Source: DAOUAJ01 sp034433615
Lineage (GTDB): Bacteria; Chloroflexota; Anaerolineae; DUEN01
Assembly (NCBI GenBank): GCA_034433615.1
Contig: DAOUAJ010000400.1
Coordinates: forward strand, 1-9,011
DNA length: 9,011 nt
Direction of reading: 5' to 3'
Below the pieces are notes generated by a model that was not told where the DNA came from, made no database searches, and worked only from the letters and a program-made list of their open reading frames with translations. The position numbers were made by a program, and so were the translations under genes. Every line of letters starts with the position of its first letter. Position 1 is the first letter of the stretch. Shown here in pieces: positions 5,687 through 9,011 of this stretch.

Positions 5687-6907
5687 ATGAACGACGAACA
5701 GGCACGTATTTTGTTGTACACAGGCAAGGGCGGGGTTGGCAAGACCAGCGTGAGCGCGGCCACGGCCGTGCGCTGCGCCGAGCTCGGCCATCGCACGATC
5801 GTAGTGAGCACCGACGCAGCCCACAGCCTGGCCGACAGCTTCGATCAGCCGCTGGGGCCGGAGCCGACGCCGGTCGCCCCGAATCTGTGGGGACAGGAGA
5901 TTGACATCCTGTACCAGATGGATAAGTACTGGGGTAAGGTTCAAGAGTACCTGGCCGCGGTCTTCGCCTGGCGGGGCATGGATGAGCTGATTGCGGAGGA
6001 GACCAGCGTCCTTCCCGGCATGGAGGAGCTGGCCAGCCTCATGCAGATCACGTATCTCAATGACCTGGGCGAGTACGATGTCATCATCGTGGACTGCGCG
6101 CCCACGGGCGCCACGCTGCAACTGCTGGCCTTCCCGGAGATGGCGCGCTGGTACCTGGAGAAGATCTTCCCCATCGAGCGCAAGGCCATGCAGGTGGCCC
6201 GTCCCATTCTGAAGGCGATGGTGGACCTGCCACTCCCAGACGATGCATTGTTTGACACGGTTGCAGATTTGATCAGGCAGCTCGACCGCATGCACGGCCT
6301 TCTAAGCAATCCGGAGCGTGCCACCGCGCGCCTGGTGCTGAACCCTGAGAAGATGGTGATCAAAGAAGCGCAGCGAGCGTTCACCTATCTGAACCTGTAT
6401 GGTTATGCCACAGACCTCATCATCTGTAACCGTATGATCCCCGGCCAGGTCGCCGATGGTTACTTCTCAGCCTGGAAAGAGATTCAAAGCCGTTACCACC
6501 AGATGGTCGAGGAATCCTTCAGTCCGTTACCCGTCCTGGATGTACCGCTGTTTGACCAGGAGGTGGTCGGCCTGGGGATGCTGCGCAAAATGGCTCTGGC
6601 AATCTTCGGCGATAAGGACCCGGCCCAAGTGTTTTACAAGGGCAAGACGCAGCAGGTCATCAAGAAGGGGCAGCGTTATCAACTGAGCCTGCCGTTGCCG
6701 CTGGCAGACCGCTCCCGCATCCAGCTCACCAAGACGGCTCATGACGAGCTGGTGGTCCGTATCGGCAATTGGAAACGCAACCTGCTGTTGCCCCGCGTTC
6801 TGGCCGGGTTAGAGGTCACCGGTGCCCATTACGACGCCGACCAACTCGTCGTCACCTTTGCCCCCAGCGACGGCCAATTGCCCAAAATCAACGATGAACC
6901 GTCCTAA
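5687..6907 (+). CDS. ArsA/Get3-like P-loop ATPase, single ATPase domain with HSP20-like C-terminus
   Basis: A 406-residue protein of the ArsA/GET3 branch of the SIMIBI P-loop NTPases. The deviant Walker A is YTGKGGVGKTS (11-21), with the signature Lys14 used in dimeric ATPases. Switch I is STDAAHSLADSF (41-52), switch II DCAPTGA (136-142). LVLNPEKMVIKEAQR (216-230) and ICNRMIP (246-252) are characteristic family motifs. Residues about 328-391 form a beta-rich segment like the HSP20-like domain found at the end of some bacterial ArsA proteins. There is one ATPase domain, not the tandem pair of plasmid ArsA. Only Cys30, Cys137 and Cys247 are present, with no CxxC pair as in Get3, and no arsenic-resistance gene is nearby, so arsenite export is unlikely. 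Handling of membrane or tail-anchored proteins is a guess. GAAAAG before ATG 5687 is a weak ribosome site. It overlaps the next gene by 14 bases. Confidence 0.9.
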   Translation: MNDEQARILLYTGKGGVGKTSVSAATAVRCAELGHRTIVVSTDAAHSLADSFDQPLGPEPTPVAPNLWGQEIDILYQMDKYWGKVQEYLAAVFAWRGMDELIAEETSVLPGMEELASLMQITYLNDLGEYDVIIVDCAPTGATLQLLAFPEMARWYLEKIFPIERKAMQVARPILKAMVDLPLPDDALFDTVADLIRQLDRMHGLLSNPERATARLVLNPEKMVIKEAQRAFTYLNLYGYATDLIICNRMIPGQVADGYFSAWKEIQSRYHQMVEESFSPLPVLDVPLFDQEVVGLGMLRKMALAIFGDKDPAQVFYKGKTQQVIKKGQRYQLSLPLPLADRSRIQLTKTAHDELVVRIGNWKRNLLLPRVLAGLEVTGAHYDADQLVVTFAPSDGQLPKINDEPS

Positions 6908-7793
6908 CCTCCAATTTCCAATTTCCAATCTCCAGCCTCCAATCTCCAAGGCCGAGCCGACCTGGAAGCGCTACCTGACTGATTACAACGAGGGGTTAGG
7001 GTTGGTTTATGAGCGCTTTGTCCTCAACGACTTCCTCGAACGCCTGCGCCGCCGGTACGAGATTCACAGCGTGCTGGAGGCGCCTCTCTACGGCATGGCC
7101 GGCGTCAGCGGCATCAACAGCGTGGCCCTGGCCCGCGCTGGCTGCGACGTCACCCTGGTGGACGATGAGCCGGAGCGCCTGGCCGGCGTGCAGCGCATCT
7201 GGGATGGGCTGGGGCTGGATGTGACGTTGGTAGACGTCAGCGAATCGGGCTGGCGTTCTCTCCCATTCGATGACGATAGCTTCGATCTGTGCTGGGAGTG
7301 GGCGGGGCTGTGGTACCTCTTCGACGATGCGGCCAGCCTGCTGCGCGAGCTGGCGCGCTGTGCCCGCAAGGTCGTGTTCATAGCGATGCCGAACCGCTGG
7401 CAGATCGGCTACTTCATGCGCAAGTATCTACTTGACCGGCAGTTCTTTCAGACGGTTGACGAACGGTGGATCCATATTGGCCGCATCCGCCGCGTGCTCG
7501 AAGCGGCAGGGGCGCAGGTGGTCGGACAAGGGGTGCTGGATGTGCCCCCCTGGCCCGATACTGTAATGCCGGCCACCGAGGTGCTGCGCCGATTGGGCAT
7601 CCGATCGCAGAAGCTAAACAGCCGATTCAGCGGGGATAGCTGGCACTGGTCTACGATGGCCTACTATCTAGGGCAGGAACCTGACCTGTACGACCGGGTG
7701 ATGCGTTACGCCTGGCTGGACCGCGCCCCGCTACCTTGGCCAATTAAGGCGGTGTGGGCCCATCACCGCTACCTTGTCGCCATTCCAGGTTGA
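6894..7793 (+). CDS. SAM-dependent class I methyltransferase
   Basis: A 299-residue protein of unknown substrate. SVLEAPLYGMAGVSGINS (59-76) takes the place of the SAM-binding motif I glycine loop, followed by the acidic strand end VTLVDDEPE (86-94), post-motif LPFDDDSFDLCWEWAGLWYL (123-142) and RELARCARKVVFIAMPN (151-167). This order fits the methyltransferase-11 type fold; the motif I loop is unusual, so the assignment is to fold rather than reaction. The start at ATG 6894 lies inside the end of the ArsA-like gene (stop 6905-6907), without a clear Shine-Dalgarno, suggesting coupled translation. Residues about 6-19 are encoded by a heptamer tandem repeat and read LQFPISN/LQPPISK, so this N-terminus is probably not structural; conserved-looking sequence begins near residue 23 (TWKRYLTDYNEG). 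A later non-ATG start such as TTG at 7002 would remove that segment. The tight linkage suggests a role related to the ATPase or the following glycosyltransferase. Confidence 0.8.
   Translation: MNRPNLQFPISNLQPPISKAEPTWKRYLTDYNEGLGLVYERFVLNDFLERLRRRYEIHSVLEAPLYGMAGVSGINSVALARAGCDVTLVDDEPERLAGVQRIWDGLGLDVTLVDVSESGWRSLPFDDDSFDLCWEWAGLWYLFDDAASLLRELARCARKVVFIAMPNRWQIGYFMRKYLLDRQFFQTVDERWIHIGRIRRVLEAAGAQVVGQGVLDVPPWPDTVMPATEVLRRLGIRSQKLNSRFSGDSWHWSTMAYYLGQEPDLYDRVMRYAWLDRAPLPWPIKAVWAHHRYLVAIPG
6909..6950. repeat. Heptamer tandem repeat, six units, inside methyltransferase 5' end
   Basis: Six consecutive 7-base units: ctccaat, ttccaat, ttccaat, ctccagc, ctccaat, ctccaag. The consensus is (c/t)TCCAAT. 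It begins two bases after the ArsA-like stop codon. The 42 bases equal 14 codons, so the array keeps the methyltransferase frame and gives a 7-residue peptide repeat. It resembles in style the short tandemly repeated heptanucleotides (STRR) described in filamentous cyanobacteria. Confidence 0.85.
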
Positions 7794-7809
7794 TCCCGTG
7801 ATGAGCACA

Positions 7810-7844
7810 GTCATCAGCCATCAGCCATCAGCCGTCAGCTATCA
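7810..7844. repeat. Heptamer tandem repeat, five units, between methyltransferase and glycosyltransferase
   Basis: Five 7-base units: gtcatca, gccatca, gccatca, gccgtca, gctatca, with consensus GCCATCA. It fills most of the 60-base gap between the methyltransferase stop (7793) and the glycosyltransferase start (7854). The bases immediately after it, GGGAG (7845-7849), form the ribosome-binding site of the next gene. Confidence 0.85.
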
Positions 7845-7853
7845 GGGAGTGTC

Positions 7854-9011
7854 ATGAACACCTCGCGCAGCTCCCGGCCGCTTCGCCCCTTATCCCTCAT
7901 CCCTCATTCCTCATCCCTTCTTCTCTTGCTGTTCGTCGCCGCGGCCTTCCGGTTGTGGCAGATTGGGGCTATCCCACCCGGCCTCTTCGGCGATGAGGCG
8001 GTGGACGGCCTGGACGCCCTCGACGTCCTGGCCGGCCGCGGCCAGGTCTTCTTCCCCGCCAACTACGGGCGCGAGGGCCTGCACATGTTCCTGGTGGCGT
8101 TCAGTTTCCTTCTGTTTGGCGTCAACGAGTTCGCGTTGCGCTTTCCCTCCATCGTGGCCGGGCTGGTGACAGTACCGCTGACCTATTGGCTGGGGAAGGA
8201 GTTGTTGCGGCGCACCCCCCTGGAGAACACCCCGGTGCCTTTGCTGGCCGCCGCGTTCCTGGCGACCAGCTTCTGGCATGTGCACTTCAGCCGATTCGGT
8301 GTGCGCGGGGTGTTCACGCCGCTGATGACCACGCTGGCGTTCTGGGCTTTCTGGCGGGGGGTCAACCGCCGCGACCCACGCTGGCTGGCGGGTGCCGGGA
8401 TGGCGCTGGGGATCAACCTGTACTTTTACACCGCAGCGCGCCTGGTGCCCATTTTCCTGGCCATCTACCTGGTGGCAGAGGGGTGGATTACCCGACGTAA
8501 TGATCGCTTACCGATCCTGCGCAGCCACTTTCTGGGCGTCGTGGCCCTCTACGCCCTCACAGCCGTGATCTTCGTGCCACTACTCATCTATTTTCTGCAG
8601 CATCCGGGCACCTTCACTGCCAGGGCGGGTGAGGTGTTCGTGGGCAATCCACAAGTCAGCGCGGGCAATCCAGTCGTTAAATCTTTCCTGGCCCTCTTTG
8701 CCAGCGTCCTTCAATTCTTCGTGGCCGGCCTGGGGGATCGCGACTGGTTTTACAACCTGCCCGGCCGTCCGGTTTTCGACGTGGTCACGGGCGCGCTGGC
8801 GATCATCGGAATGCTGGTCCTGGCCCAGCACTGGCGCAACCGGCGCTGCCTGTTCCTCTTGCTATGGTGGCCGGTGATGTTGGTGCCGACGTTCCTGGCA
8901 GTGGATCGCATCCCGGCACTGCCACGGGCGTTGGGCGTGCTTCCCGGCCTTTATTTTTTCCCGGCCGTGGGGGTCTGGCGGATGGTGGAATGGGTGCGCA
9001 CCCGCGCGAGC
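7854..9011 (+). CDS. GT39-like polytopic membrane glycosyltransferase, 3' end outside window
   Basis: The frame is open for 386 codons to the window end. The protein is strongly hydrophobic, with about eight visible membrane segments (about 20-37, 77-95, 98-117, 127-145, 153-168, 178-207, 226-248, 275-292 and more after 310). The first outer loop has PPGLFGDEAVDGLDALDV (41-58), whose Asp47-Glu48 pair matches the catalytic Asp region of GT-C enzymes such as PMT and ArnT, then NYGREGLHMFLV (70-81) and FSRFGVRGVFTPLM (145-158). These enzymes move a sugar from a polyprenyl-phosphate donor on the outer face of the membrane; the acceptor is unknown. The start at ATG 7854 has GGGAG (7845-7849) four bases upstream. 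Residues about 13-22 are encoded by another heptamer repeat (7891-7918), so a start further downstream near the first membrane segment is possible. It lies 60 bases after the methyltransferase, probably in the same transcript. Confidence 0.85.
   Translation, partial: MNTSRSSRPLRPLSLIPHSSSLLLLLFVAAAFRLWQIGAIPPGLFGDEAVDGLDALDVLAGRGQVFFPANYGREGLHMFLVAFSFLLFGVNEFALRFPSIVAGLVTVPLTYWLGKELLRRTPLENTPVPLLAAAFLATSFWHVHFSRFGVRGVFTPLMTTLAFWAFWRGVNRRDPRWLAGAGMALGINLYFYTAARLVPIFLAIYLVAEGWITRRNDRLPILRSHFLGVVALYALTAVIFVPLLIYFLQHPGTFTARAGEVFVGNPQVSAGNPVVKSFLALFASVLQFFVAGLGDRDWFYNLPGRPVFDVVTGALAIIGMLVLAQHWRNRRCLFLLLWWPVMLVPTFLAVDRIPALPRALGVLPGLYFFPAVGVWRMVEWVRTRAS
7891..7918. repeat. Heptamer tandem repeat, four units, inside glycosyltransferase 5' end
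   Basis: Four 7-base units: tatccct, catccct, cattcct, catccct (consensus CATCCCT), flanked by weaker copies on both sides (cgcccct at 7884-7890 and tcttctc at 7919-7925). It is translated as part of the N-terminal PLSLIPHSSSL stretch just before the first membrane segment. Its unit differs from the two upstream arrays but the 7-bp period is the same. Confidence 0.75.

Noticed and set aside
5687..6907. Arsenite-pump ATPase (arsA proper)
   Set aside because: Only one ATPase domain, no clear metalloid-binding cysteine triad, and no arsB, arsR or arsD neighbour.
6909..7918. Clustered short repeats as a possible CRISPR array
   Set aside because: Units are 7 bases in direct tandem with no spacers, and no cas genes are present.

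Overview
The window looks like chromosomal DNA of a GC-rich bacterium. The best guess is a Chloroflexota (Anaerolineae-like) lineage. This rests on recalled family resemblance, not on a search: a fused membrane/spermidine-synthase-like protein, a Thermus-type GH57 branching enzyme, a single-domain ArsA ATPase, a PBECR-like/DUF2283 toxin-antitoxin-type pair, and heptanucleotide tandem repeats at gene junctions. No rRNA, tRNA, CRISPR array, transposase or replication origin was recognised.

Left part, minus strand (1-2770). A PfkB-family sugar kinase, probably 2-keto-3-deoxygluconate kinase (1808-2770), is followed downstream by two strong GC-rich hairpins (1766-1785 and 1736-1760). Next comes a decayed remnant of a polar-amino-acid ABC transporter (1501-1740), in which the tail of a binding protein runs into the middle of a permease. 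The last gene is a fused multi-TM/spermidine-synthase-like protein (1-1440) that leaves the window at base 1. It starts at a GTG with a strong Shine-Dalgarno; the true frame has no stop as far as the window edge.

Centre (2771-4852). A compact divergent promoter region separates the kinase from a GH57 1,4-alpha-glucan branching enzyme (2930-4852). The GH57 promoter is close to consensus (TTGGCA, 17 bp, TATAAT) and fixes the start at 2930. The kinase side has a weaker 17-bp-spaced promoter. The enzyme keeps both catalytic residues (Glu265, Asp454) and carries a charged helical insertion of roughly 65-80 residues.

Right part, plus strand (4853-9011). A noncoding stretch of about 280 bases leads to a small toxin-antitoxin-like pair: a PBECR/BECR-like putative RNase broken by a one-base frameshift in an A-run (5293-5296), overlapping a DUF2283 gene. 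Only 16 bases later begin an ArsA/Get3-like ATPase (5687-6907), an overlapping SAM methyltransferase (6894-7793) and a GT39-like membrane glycosyltransferase (7854 to the window end). The last three probably form one transcription unit.

The most unusual structure is a set of different tandem repeats that all have a 7-bp period and all sit at gene boundaries: 6909-6950, 7810-7844, 7891-7918, and a weak one at 4852-4872. Two of them are translated into the N-termini of the following proteins. I do not see a convincing wholly new multi-gene system; the best leads are the heptamer repeats, the frameshifted toxin, the ABC-transporter relic with its paired hairpins, and the GH57 insertion.
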